A stretch of DNA of 7,329 nucleotides from Desulfonema limicola (GTDB taxonomy: Bacteria > Desulfobacterota > Desulfobacteria > Desulfobacterales > Desulfosalsimonadaceae), in contig DYLE01000122.1 of assembly GCA_020722245.1 (NCBI GenBank), positions 1 through 7,329 on the forward strand, written 5' to 3'. The notes beneath the pieces are model-generated. The model was not told where the DNA came from and made no database searches. It worked only from the letters and a program-made list of their open reading frames with translations. Positions 1 to 6,095 of this stretch are shown here, in pieces (positions within the stretch are counted from its first letter, which is position 1; each line of letters starts with the position of its first letter). The translations under genes and the position numbers were made by a program.

Positions 1-13
1 TCTCCGTGGTTAA
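1..13. repeat. Edge of a dispersed inverted-repeat element (right arm only)
   Basis: Positions 2-13 read CTCCGTGGTTAA. This matches 11 of 12 bases of the reverse complement of the left arm of the complete inverted repeat at 5964-5975 (TTAACCACAGAG). The window therefore seems to open on the last bases of a second copy of the same element, with the rest lying to the left. The match is short, so it is suggestive rather than proven. Its position just upstream of ribD means two copies would bracket the rib-nusB-trpB block. Confidence 0.4.
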
Positions 14-150
14 TTTACTCATTCTTCAAACAGGAAAACATAAGTTCCTTGGAAGTCAGCAGTGTTCGCTTCGTGAGTCTTTCGGGGGAGAAAGCATCAA
101 TCTCGCTCACAGCCGACTTTTTACTCATGCATCATTCTTGTTTTCAAAAA

Positions 151-1254
151 ATGAATGATACCCGGTTCATGAAAACAGCGCTGGCGCTGGCGGAAAAAGG
201 AAGGGGATACACCTCCCCCAACCCCATGGTCGGCGCTGTGGTGGTCAAAGACGGAAGGATTGTCGGAAAGGGCTGGCATCAGGTGGCGGGAGGCCCGCAT
301 GCGGAGGTGTTCGCTTTAGACGACGCCGGCCCCCTGGCCCTTGGCAGCACCCTTTATGTGACCCTGGAGCCCTGCAACCACCAGGGCCGGACCCCGCCCT
401 GCACCGAAAAAATCATCGCCTCGGGGATCAAACGGGTGGTGATGGCGATGAAAGACCCCAACCCGGATGTTGTTGGAGGCGGCGCCGAGCGCCTTTTCGA
501 TCATGGAATCGAAGTGGTCTTGGGGGTATGCGAAAAAGAGGCGCGGCGGTTGAACGAGGTCTTTATCAAGTATGTCACGACCAAACTGCCGTTTGTTTCT
601 TTAAAACTGGCCGCCACCTTGGACGGCCGGATCGCCACGCGGACCGGCGACTCAAAATGGGTCACCGGCGAATCCGCAAGGAAATTCGTCCATGAACTCC
701 GGCACAGGGCCGACGCGATCATGGTGGGGATCGATACGATTAAAAAGGATGATCCCGCCTTAACCGCAAGGCTTGAGGACCGGAAAGGCATGGATCCCAT
801 ACGGATTGTTCTGGACACCGGACTGTCCATTCCCGAAAACGCGAAGGTGTTGCAGACCGGCTCCGCTTCTGCTACGATCCTCGTCACGGGAAACAGCGCG
901 CCCCAGGAGAAACAGAACCAGCTGGAAAAAAAGGGGATTCGCGTGATACGCGCCGGACTTAAGAAAGGCCGCATCGACCTGAAGCGCCTGATGCCGCTAC
1001 TGGGAAACATGGGGATCACCAGTCTTTTGATCGAAGGGGGAAGCGGGGTCGCCGGATCCGCGCTGCAGGACGGGATCGTTGACAAGGTCTATTTTTTTTA
1101 CGCCCCTAAAATCCTGGGTGGAGACGACGGAGCGCCCCTGTGCAGGGGAAAAGGGGCCAAATGGATGAATCAGTGCATACCCGTTGAAAACATTTGTGTT
1201 CATCGGTTTGACGACGACGTGATGATCGAAGGGTATATCGCGCAACACTCATAG
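151..1254 (+). CDS. ribD: RibD: diaminohydroxyphosphoribosylaminopyrimidine deaminase / 5-amino-6-(5-phosphoribosylamino)uracil reductase
   Basis: Cytosolic bifunctional enzyme for the second and third steps of the GTP branch of riboflavin synthesis: zinc-dependent deamination of the pyrimidine, then NADPH-dependent reduction of the ribosyl side chain. The deaminase domain is residues 1-145, with zinc ligands His50 (PHAEV, proton-shuttling Glu52), Cys75 (TLEPC) and Cys84 (TPPC). The reductase domain runs from about 146 to the end, with LKLAATLDGRIA near 151-162 and a Gly-rich LIEGGSG motif near the C-terminus. I chose the ATG at 151 (MNDTRFMKTALALAEKG) because it gives 367 residues, the usual RibD length, and the alignment to RibD proteins starts there. 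In-frame starts at 49 (TTG), 73 (GTG) and 127 (ATG) would only add unrelated residues. No Shine-Dalgarno sequence is evident before 127 or 151, so initiation may be weak. All key residues are intact. First gene of the rib block. Confidence 0.95.
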   Translation: MNDTRFMKTALALAEKGRGYTSPNPMVGAVVVKDGRIVGKGWHQVAGGPHAEVFALDDAGPLALGSTLYVTLEPCNHQGRTPPCTEKIIASGIKRVVMAMKDPNPDVVGGGAERLFDHGIEVVLGVCEKEARRLNEVFIKYVTTKLPFVSLKLAATLDGRIATRTGDSKWVTGESARKFVHELRHRADAIMVGIDTIKKDDPALTARLEDRKGMDPIRIVLDTGLSIPENAKVLQTGSASATILVTGNSAPQEKQNQLEKKGIRVIRAGLKKGRIDLKRLMPLLGNMGITSLLIEGGSGVAGSALQDGIVDKVYFFYAPKILGGDDGAPLCRGKGAKWMNQCIPVENICVHRFDDDVMIEGYIAQHS

Positions 1255-1277
1255 ATTGAAAATGGTTTGAATCAATC

Positions 1278-1943
1278 ATGTTTACCGGGATTATTGAAGG
1301 GCTCGGCACGGTGAGCGGCATCCGTCCGATGGGTGAAGGGCGGCGCATGGCCGTGACCGCGGATTTTCCTCTGGAGGGTACGAAAATCGGAGACAGCATC
1401 GCCGTCAACGGGGCCTGCCTGACGGTGGTCTCCCTCTCCGGGTCGCGGTTTGAAGTGGACATCTCCCCGGAAACCCTTGACAAAACCACCTTAAAAGGTA
1501 CAAACAACGGTGAACGTGTAAACATCGAGCGGGCCCTGAGGCTCTCGGATCGGCTTGGCGGGCACCTGGTTTCCGGGCATATTGACGGGACCGGAACCCT
1601 GGTGCGCAAAACCATGGCGGGAAACGCCGTCATCATCGGTTTTTCCATTCCTCCCGGCCTGGCCGATGTGATGATCCCCAAGGGCTCTGTGGCGGTGGAC
1701 GGCATCAGCCTGACCATCAACGCCTGCGACAAGAGCTGCTTTGAGGTCAGCGTCATCCCCCACACCGCCCAGGTTACGACCCTGGGCCTAAAAAAAGTGG
1801 GGGATCCGGTCAACATCGAAACCGATGTGATCGGGAAATATGTAAAAAAATTTTTAGAAAATCAGCACAGAAAAGGCGCCCTAAAAAAGGACGCAGGGCC
1901 TAAACTGGACATGGCGTTTTTAAGCAAAACCGGATTTATTTAA
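1278..1943 (+). CDS. ribE: Riboflavin synthase, alpha subunit (lumazine-binding repeats)
   Basis: Catalyses the last step, dismutation of two 6,7-dimethyl-8-ribityllumazine molecules into riboflavin and the pyrimidinedione that RibH re-uses. The protein has 221 residues and starts with the family signature MFTGIIEGLG. Two homologous beta-barrel repeats are visible: about 1-97 with IAVNGACLTV (41-50) and about 98-195 with VAVDGISLTI (138-147). GHLVSGHIDG (95-104) lies at their junction. The C-terminal helix after about 185 is the trimerisation element in this family. The gene starts 23 nt after ribD with no obvious Shine-Dalgarno sequence, suggesting coupling to ribD translation or weak initiation. 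The symbol follows the usage in which RibE is riboflavin synthase (ribC in E. coli); some schemes use ribE for lumazine synthase. Complete, with nothing missing. Confidence 0.96.
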   Translation: MFTGIIEGLGTVSGIRPMGEGRRMAVTADFPLEGTKIGDSIAVNGACLTVVSLSGSRFEVDISPETLDKTTLKGTNNGERVNIERALRLSDRLGGHLVSGHIDGTGTLVRKTMAGNAVIIGFSIPPGLADVMIPKGSVAVDGISLTINACDKSCFEVSVIPHTAQVTTLGLKKVGDPVNIETDVIGKYVKKFLENQHRKGALKKDAGPKLDMAFLSKTGFI

Positions 1944-1963
1944 AACCCCATGTGTGAAATCCT

Positions 1964-1991
1964 ATGCGGCCCAGGCTTTGGGCCGCATTTT
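1964..1991 (+). terminator. Hairpin with short T-run between ribE and ribBA
   Basis: A perfect 10-bp stem (ATGCGGCCCA at 1964-1973 paired with TGGGCCGCAT at 1979-1988) closes a 5-nt loop. It is followed by a short T-run (TTTT including the last stem base, then C). It lies in the 73-nt gap between the ribE stop and the ribBA start, ending just before the ribBA Shine-Dalgarno (GAGGAG at 2001-2006). The U-tract is short, so it may be a partial terminator that lowers readthrough, or a processing or stability element, rather than a complete stop. No FMN riboswitch consensus is visible around it. Confidence 0.5.
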
Positions 1992-2016
1992 CAAATAAAA
2001 GAGGAGAGTCCTAATT

Positions 2017-3231
2017 ATGCCGCTTTTAAGCATTGAGCAGGCGATTTCCGAGATCAGAGCCGGCAAAATGGTGATCTTAGTCGATGACGAGGACCGGGAA
2101 AACGAAGGGGACCTTACCCTGGCGGCAGAGGCGGTCACCCCGGAGGCGATCAACTTTATGGCCAAATACGGCCGGGGCCTGATCTGCCTGGCCCTGACCC
2201 CGGAACGGGTGGAACAGCTCAACCTGCCGATGATGGTAAACAACAACACCTCCCGGTTCGGAACCGGGTTTACGGTATCCATCGAGGCGCGCCACGGCGT
2301 GACCACCGGGATTTCCGCGGCGGATCGGGCCACCACCATCCAGACGGCCATCGCCAAAAACGCCAAGCCGGACGACCTGGTCCGGCCCGGGCATGTGTTT
2401 CCCCTGCGCGCCAGGAGGGGCGGGGTGATTGTCCGCTCCGGCCAGACCGAAGGTTCGGTGGACCTGGCCAGGCTTGCCGGCCTGACCCCGGCGGCGGTCA
2501 TCTGCGAGATCATGGATGAGGACGGCACCATGGCGCGCATGCCGGCCCTTGAAAAGTTTTCGGAAAAGCACGGGATCGGGATATGCACCATCGCGGATCT
2601 GATCGCCTACCGGATGCGGACCGAATCCTTTGTTCACCGGGCGGTGGAGGCCGAGATCCCCACGGCCCACGCGGGCAGCTTCAAGGTCATCGTTTACAAC
2701 AACGACGTGGAGGACCTTCAGCACATCGCCCTGATCAAGGGGGAGATTGACCCGGAAAAGCCTATCCTGGTCCGGGTTCATTCAGAATGCCTGACCGGCG
2801 ATATCTTCGGCTCGCTCCGCTGCGACTGCGGGGAGCAGCTTCACAGGTCCATGGAGATGATGGATAAGGAGGGAAGCGGGGTGCTGCTGTATGTCCGGCA
2901 GGAGGGCCGCGGTATCGGCCTGGTGAACAAGCTGAAGGCCTATGTGCTCCAGGACCAGGGCTACGATACGGTGGAGGCGAATGAAAAGCTCGGTTTCAAG
3001 GCGGATTTGAGGGACTACGGCATCGGCGCCCAGGTCCTGGCGGACCTGGGGGTCCGGAAGATGCGGTTGATCACCAACAACCCCAAAAAAATCGTCGGCC
3101 TTGAAGGATACGGGCTCAGCGTGGTGGAGCAGGTGCCCATTCAGGTCCCGCCGAACCCTTACAACCGGGGGTACCTGGAATGCAAGCGGCTGAAAATGGG
3201 GCATTACTTGAATATCGACATAACCCCGTAA
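2017..3231 (+). CDS. ribBA: RibBA: 3,4-dihydroxy-2-butanone 4-phosphate synthase / GTP cyclohydrolase II
   Basis: Fusion enzyme supplying both entry points of riboflavin synthesis: DHBP from ribulose 5-phosphate (N-terminal domain) and the diaminopyrimidine from GTP (C-terminal domain). RibB domain, about residues 1-200: acidic metal/substrate loop DDEDRENEGD (23-32), FGTGFTVSIEARHGVTTG (81-98), RPGHVFPLRA (123-132) and GQTEGSVDL (142-150). RibA domain, about 205-404: zinc cysteines Cys258, Cys269 and Cys271 in SECLTG...LRCDC, YVRQEGRGIGL (292-302), LRDYGIGAQ (331-339, with the expected catalytic Arg332) and NNPKK (354-358). Length (404) and motifs are typical and both domains look active, unlike RibBA homologues where one half has decayed. 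A strong Shine-Dalgarno (GAGGAG, 2001-2006) precedes the ATG by 10 nt. It sits behind a terminator-like hairpin, so its level may be set separately from ribD-ribE. Confidence 0.97.
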   Translation: MPLLSIEQAISEIRAGKMVILVDDEDRENEGDLTLAAEAVTPEAINFMAKYGRGLICLALTPERVEQLNLPMMVNNNTSRFGTGFTVSIEARHGVTTGISAADRATTIQTAIAKNAKPDDLVRPGHVFPLRARRGGVIVRSGQTEGSVDLARLAGLTPAAVICEIMDEDGTMARMPALEKFSEKHGIGICTIADLIAYRMRTESFVHRAVEAEIPTAHAGSFKVIVYNNDVEDLQHIALIKGEIDPEKPILVRVHSECLTGDIFGSLRCDCGEQLHRSMEMMDKEGSGVLLYVRQEGRGIGLVNKLKAYVLQDQGYDTVEANEKLGFKADLRDYGIGAQVLADLGVRKMRLITNNPKKIVGLEGYGLSVVEQVPIQVPPNPYNRGYLECKRLKMGHYLNIDITP

Positions 3232-3257
3232 CCCTAAACAAGAGAGGGGAAAATCCT

Positions 3258-3734
3258 ATGCCGAAAATCATCGAGGGAAATCTGAACGCCAAGGGGAAAC
3301 GGTTTGCGCTGGTGGTCAGCCGGTTCAACGACTTTATTTCAGACAAGCTGCTTTCAGGAGCGATGGACGCCCTGATGCGAAGCGGGGGCCGGGACGAGGA
3401 TATCGAGGTCATCAAGGTCCCAGGGGCGTTTGAAATCCCGCTGGCGGCCAAAAAAATAGCGCTCAAAAAAAAGGTGGATGCGGTGATCTGCCTCGGAGCG
3501 GTGATTCGGGGCGCAACCCCCCATTTCGACTATATCAGCGCGGAGGTCTCCAAGGGGATCGCGGCGGTCAGCCTGGAAACCGGGGTGCCTGTGATTTTCG
3601 GCGTCATCACCGCGGACACCATCGAGCAGGCCATCGAACGGGCCGGCACCAAGGCCGGAAATAAGGGGTGGAACGCCGCGGTGGCGGCCATGGAAATGGC
3701 CGACCTGATGCAGGTCATCGACAAACAAAAATAG
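3258..3734 (+). CDS. ribH: 6,7-dimethyl-8-ribityllumazine synthase (RibH)
   Basis: Condenses the RibD-pathway product (5-amino-6-ribitylaminouracil) with DHBP from the RibB domain to give the lumazine that riboflavin synthase consumes. The protein has 158 residues. Motifs: VSRFN (20-24), VPGAFEIPL (54-62, diphosphate/substrate loop), GAVIRGATPHFDY (80-92) with the catalytic His89, and FGVITADTIEQAIERAGTK (114-132). The ATG at 3258 is preceded by an AGAGAGGGGA stretch (3241-3250) about 8 nt upstream and gives the family N-terminus; an in-frame upstream extension would overlap ribBA and has no homology support. Members of this family assemble into pentamers or 60-mer icosahedral shells. The sequence does not show which applies here. 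Gap after ribBA is 26 nt. Confidence 0.97.
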   Translation: MPKIIEGNLNAKGKRFALVVSRFNDFISDKLLSGAMDALMRSGGRDEDIEVIKVPGAFEIPLAAKKIALKKKVDAVICLGAVIRGATPHFDYISAEVSKGIAAVSLETGVPVIFGVITADTIEQAIERAGTKAGNKGWNAAVAAMEMADLMQVIDKQK

Positions 3735-3739
3735 CATTT

Positions 3740-4213
3740 ATGGGAAACCGCCGGAAATCCAGGGAACTGGCCATGCAGGCGCTTTTCTGCATCGACATGC
3801 TCGAAAACGGCTCTGAAAAACTGATCGAGCAGGTGTGCGCCATGATGGAGCCGGCCCCTGAGGTTGTGGCATTCTGCCTCAGGCTGGTCAATGGGGTGCT
3901 GGAAAACCGGGAGGCCATCGACCGCATCATCGAGGAGGCATCCAGCAACTGGAAGATCAGCCGCATGGCCTGCGTGGACCGCAACCTCATTCGAATGGCG
4001 GTTTATGAACTGCTGTATTGCAATGATATCCCGCCGAGGGTGACCATCAATGAGGCCGTGGATATTGGAAAAAAATACAGCACCGAGGAATCCGGCGCAT
4101 TTATAAACGGCGTTCTTGACAGCATCTGTAAAAAACACCTGCCGGGATTTCCCGAGCATCAGGATATGGACATCGAAAATAATCGAAGCACGCCCACACT
4201 AAAACCCGAATGA
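3740..4213 (+). CDS. nusB: Transcription antitermination factor NusB
   Basis: All-helical RNA-binding protein that pairs with NusE (ribosomal protein S10) on boxA RNA in antitermination complexes, mainly during rRNA transcription. The protein has 157 residues. Family signatures: RRKSRELAMQALFCIDM (4-20), WKISRMACVDRNLIRMAVYELLY (71-93) and PPRVTINEAVDIGKKYSTEESGAFINGVLDSI (98-129). The C-terminal ~20 residues (after HLPGFPEH) are polar and probably disordered. The ATG at 3740 lies 5 nt after the ribH stop, with no clear Shine-Dalgarno sequence, so translation is probably coupled to ribH. nusB commonly follows ribH in bacterial rib clusters; there is no known catalytic link to flavins. Confidence 0.95.
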   Translation: MGNRRKSRELAMQALFCIDMLENGSEKLIEQVCAMMEPAPEVVAFCLRLVNGVLENREAIDRIIEEASSNWKISRMACVDRNLIRMAVYELLYCNDIPPRVTINEAVDIGKKYSTEESGAFINGVLDSICKKHLPGFPEHQDMDIENNRSTPTLKPE

Positions 4214-4226
4214 CAAGGAGCAAAAC

Positions 4227-5603
4227 ATGGAGCAACGGAAGATACTGTTACGAGAAGATGAAATCCCCCGACAATGGTACAATATCCTGGCCGACATCAA
4301 CCTGAACCCGCCGCTGGGTCCGGACGGCAAGCCCGTAAGGCCGGAGATGCTGGCCCCGGTTTTCCCCATGAACCTCATCGAGCAGGAGGTCAGCACCCAG
4401 CGATGGATTGACATTCCGGAGGAGGTTCTCGGCGTTTTGAACATATGGCGGCCTTCCCCCCTGGTGAGGGCGCTCTCCCTGGAAAAGGCCTTAGGCACCC
4501 CCGCCCGGATCTACTACAAAAACGAAAGCGTCAGCCCTCCCGGAAGCCATAAGCCCAACACGGCGGTTCCCCAGGCGTATTACAACAAGGTCTTCGGCAT
4601 CAAACGGATCACCACGGAAACCGGGGCCGGGCAATGGGGAAGCGCGCTGGCCTTCGCCTGCTCCCAGTACGGCATCGAATGCAAGGTCTTCATGGTTCGC
4701 ATCAGCTTTGACCAGAAGCCCTACCGCAAATCCATGATGGCCACCTGGGGGGCCAACTGTGTGGCCAGCCCCTCCTCCGAAACAAGGGCCGGCCGCGCCG
4801 CCCTGGAAAAGGATCCGAACACCCCGGGCAGCCTGGGGATCGCCATCAGCGAGGCCATTGAAGCGGCGGTCACGGACGAAAGCGGGCAAACCCGGTACGC
4901 CCTGGGCAGCGTCCTCAATCATGTGCTGATGCATCAGACCATCATCGGCCTGGAGGCCAAAAAACAGATGGAAAAAATCGGCGAATACCCGGATATCATC
5001 ATCGGCTGCGCGGGCGGGGGCAGCAATTTCGCAGGTCTTGCGCTTCCTTTTGTCTACGACAAGATCCATGGAAAGCAGGTCGCGATTTATCCGGTGGAAC
5101 CCGCGGCCTGCCCGACCATGACCAAGGCCCCGTTTGTCTATGACCACGGGGATACGGCCAAATACACCCCCCTGCTGGCGATGCACAGCCTGGGTCATGC
5201 GTTTGTACCCCCCCCGATCCATGCCGGCGGCCTGAGGTATCACGGCATGGCGCCCATCGTCAGCCAGCTCATCGACGAAGGCATCATGGAGCCCAAGGCG
5301 GTCCGGCAGGAGCAGGTTTTTAAGGCCGGGGTCCTGGCTGCTCGGTCCGAAGGGATCATTCCGGCCCCGGAGACCAACCACGCCCTGGCCACGGTGGTGG
5401 ATGAAGCGCTTAAAGCCAAACAGGAGGGGAAGGAAAAGGTGATCCTGTTTAACTGGAGCGGACACGGTCTCATCGACATGGCCGCCTATGACAACTATTT
5501 TGCGGGAAAAATAAAAGACGTCGAGCTGGCCGAGGCGGAAATCGAAAAAGCAGAGGCCGAATGCGCGGGTTATCCGAAACCCACGCACTTAAAACACAAA
5601 TAA
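4227..5603 (+). CDS. trpB: TrpB2-type (TrpB-like) tryptophan synthase beta chain, PLP-dependent
   Basis: Fold-type II PLP enzyme expected to join indole to a serine-derived aminoacrylate to make tryptophan. The protein has 458 residues, longer than classical TrpB1 (about 400), with an N-terminal extension rich in Pro and charged residues. PLP lysine is Lys109 in PGSHKPNTA; ETGAGQWG (131-138) carries the catalytic Glu131. The Trp after GAGQ, where classical TrpB has His, is a TrpB2 mark. The phosphate-binding GGGSN is at 263-267, SEGIIPAPETNHA at 374-386 and NWSGHG at 409-414, where the Ser should contact the PLP ring nitrogen. The C-terminal ~35 residues are Glu/Ala/Lys rich and likely helical. 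Shine-Dalgarno AAGGAG (4215-4220) sits 6 nt before the ATG, and nusB ends 13 nt upstream, so it is probably in the rib-nusB transcript. No trpA is present; TrpB2 members may act alone as indole rescue enzymes or use other serine donors. Confidence 0.93.
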   Translation: MEQRKILLREDEIPRQWYNILADINLNPPLGPDGKPVRPEMLAPVFPMNLIEQEVSTQRWIDIPEEVLGVLNIWRPSPLVRALSLEKALGTPARIYYKNESVSPPGSHKPNTAVPQAYYNKVFGIKRITTETGAGQWGSALAFACSQYGIECKVFMVRISFDQKPYRKSMMATWGANCVASPSSETRAGRAALEKDPNTPGSLGIAISEAIEAAVTDESGQTRYALGSVLNHVLMHQTIIGLEAKKQMEKIGEYPDIIIGCAGGGSNFAGLALPFVYDKIHGKQVAIYPVEPAACPTMTKAPFVYDHGDTAKYTPLLAMHSLGHAFVPPPIHAGGLRYHGMAPIVSQLIDEGIMEPKAVRQEQVFKAGVLAARSEGIIPAPETNHALATVVDEALKAKQEGKEKVILFNWSGHGLIDMAAYDNYFAGKIKDVELAEAEIEKAEAECAGYPKPTHLKHK

Positions 5604-5620
5604 GGGGTTCATCGGCTGAA

Positions 5621-5896
5621 ATGACAAGGCCGAATATCGATCATTTAGAACGACGCTGCCCGAGGCTGGGCAGCGTTGTTTCCTTTGGCTACTGCATGAT
5701 CAGCGGTGAAGACAACCTTCCCTGCTGGAAGATATTCGACTGCTGGTGGGAGACCTTCGACGTGGACGGTTACCTTAAACAAAACCTTCCGAACCCGGCC
5801 TACAACCAGCTCAAATCCATGGCTGAAACGCCGAGAAACAAAATCGGCAGCATCATCGAAATCATCAATCAGGCGAAAAATCAAAGCAAAGATTGA
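5621..5896 (+). CDS. Small conserved-looking Cys/Trp-rich protein of unknown function
   Basis: I do not know a function. The 91-residue product has four cysteines in its first half: Cys13 (RCPRLG), Cys25 (FGYC), Cys35 (LPCWK) and Cys41 (DCWW), spaced C-x11-C-x9-C-x5-C. An aromatic segment (PCWKIFDCWWETFDVDGYL, 34-52) follows, then a polar, probably helical C-terminal half. The pattern CPRLG...F.YC...PC.K..DCW resembles small hypothetical proteins I associate with Desulfobacterota. It has no signal peptide or membrane segment, and four Cys could form one zinc or iron site; that is inference. I start it at the ATG at 5621 because upstream residues would overlap trpB. The only Shine-Dalgarno-like stretch (AAGGGG, 5602-5607) is rather far at 13 nt. 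It starts 17 nt after trpB and could be cotranscribed, although a hairpin at 5649-5680 lies within it. Confidence 0.7.
   Translation: MTRPNIDHLERRCPRLGSVVSFGYCMISGEDNLPCWKIFDCWWETFDVDGYLKQNLPNPAYNQLKSMAETPRNKIGSIIEIINQAKNQSKD
5649..5681 (+). terminator. Strong hairpin with T-run inside the start of the small Cys-protein gene
   Basis: A 13-bp stem pairs 5649-5661 (AACGACGCTGCCC) with 5668-5680 (GGGCAGCGTTGTT), with one G-T wobble and a 6-nt loop. Nine consecutive Watson-Crick pairs (5653-5661 with 5668-5676) form the core. T5679-T5681 follow, then CC and TTT. It lies 46 nt after the trpB stop, where a terminator of the rib-nusB-trpB transcript would be expected, but it encodes residues about 10-20 of the small Cys protein, including its conserved-looking CPRLG. 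It may be an attenuating terminator, an mRNA end-protecting stem, or chance. Confidence 0.4.
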
Positions 5897-5966
5897 CAGT
5901 CTCGTAAAAATTAATTTCAGACGGGAAGGAAGTTATATTTTTTTAGTCCGCAAAATGAACCATTTA

Positions 5967-6030
5967 ACCACAGAGATCACAGAGTATATGGAGAAAAAAT
6001 TTTATTTTTCTTCTCTGTGATCTCTGTGGT
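5967..6030. repeat. Long inverted repeat with perfect 18-bp arms and AT-rich loop
   Basis: The arms 5967-5984 (ACCACAGAGATCACAGAG) and 6013-6030 are perfect reverse complements. Each arm is itself two 9-mers (ACCACAGAG and ATCACAGAG, 8 of 9 identical). The 28-nt spacer is AT-rich and contains a further 7-bp stem (AGAAAAA 5992-5998 with TTTTTCT 6005-6011). Arms of this CACAGAG type occur, from memory, as dispersed intergenic repeats in many environmental bacterial genomes; no transposase or coding capacity is present here. It lies in the 196-nt gap 5897-6092 between the small Cys-protein gene and the hydrolase gene, and as RNA would form a strong hairpin that could stop transcription. The rest of that gap is AT-rich and shows no gene. 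Confidence 0.85.
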
Positions 6031-6081
6031 GAGAATATTTTAAAAGAGCCTGTTATTTTTCTGCAAAGCCATCAAAGATTT

Positions 6082-6095
6082 GGAGCACACCATTG
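6082..6095 (+). promoter_or_regulatory. Shine-Dalgarno GGAG and TTG start of the MBL-fold hydrolase
   Basis: GGAG at 6082-6085 lies 7 nt before TTG at 6093-6095. The first downstream ATG (6126) would remove the N-terminal strand (MIIIELAVGP), which is standard in this hydrolase family. Ribosome-site spacing and family N-terminus therefore agree on TTG as the start. Confidence 0.65.

Noticed and set aside
14..44. TTTACT (14-19) and CATAAG (39-44) as a sigma-70 promoter for ribD
   Set aside because: Each box matches only 4 of 6 bases and the 19-nt spacing is long; expected by chance in AT-rich DNA.
49..150. N-terminal extension of ribD from TTG 49, GTG 73 or ATG 127
   Set aside because: The extra 8-34 residues have no counterpart in RibD proteins and the ATG at 151 gives the exact family N-terminus and length.
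1254..1277. GATTGA/TCAATC inverted repeat between ribD and ribE
   Set aside because: A 6-bp AT-rich stem with a 12-nt loop is too weak to call an operator or a terminator.
1106..1816. Minus-strand open frame across the end of ribD and ribE (and similar long antisense frames over ribBA and ribH/nusB)
   Set aside because: Low-complexity, Arg/Ser/Pro-rich translations opposite clearly conserved genes; no start context or family match.
4491..5588. A 365-residue open frame on the minus strand opposite trpB
   Set aside because: It is the antisense shadow of a GC-rich gene; the translation is His/Arg/Gly/Asp-rich without any motif, while the + strand holds an intact enzyme.
5893..5917. TTGACA at 5893-5898 as a promoter -35 box for the hydrolase gene
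   Set aside because: The hexamer is perfect, but no -10-like sequence lies 16-18 nt downstream (TAATTT is only 13 nt away), so the match alone is not enough.
5706..6020. Open frame of 104 residues overlapping the small Cys-protein gene and running through the inverted repeat
   Set aside because: Its end (LTTEITEYMEKK) is simply translation of the CACAGAG repeat, and its start lies in another frame of a better-supported gene.
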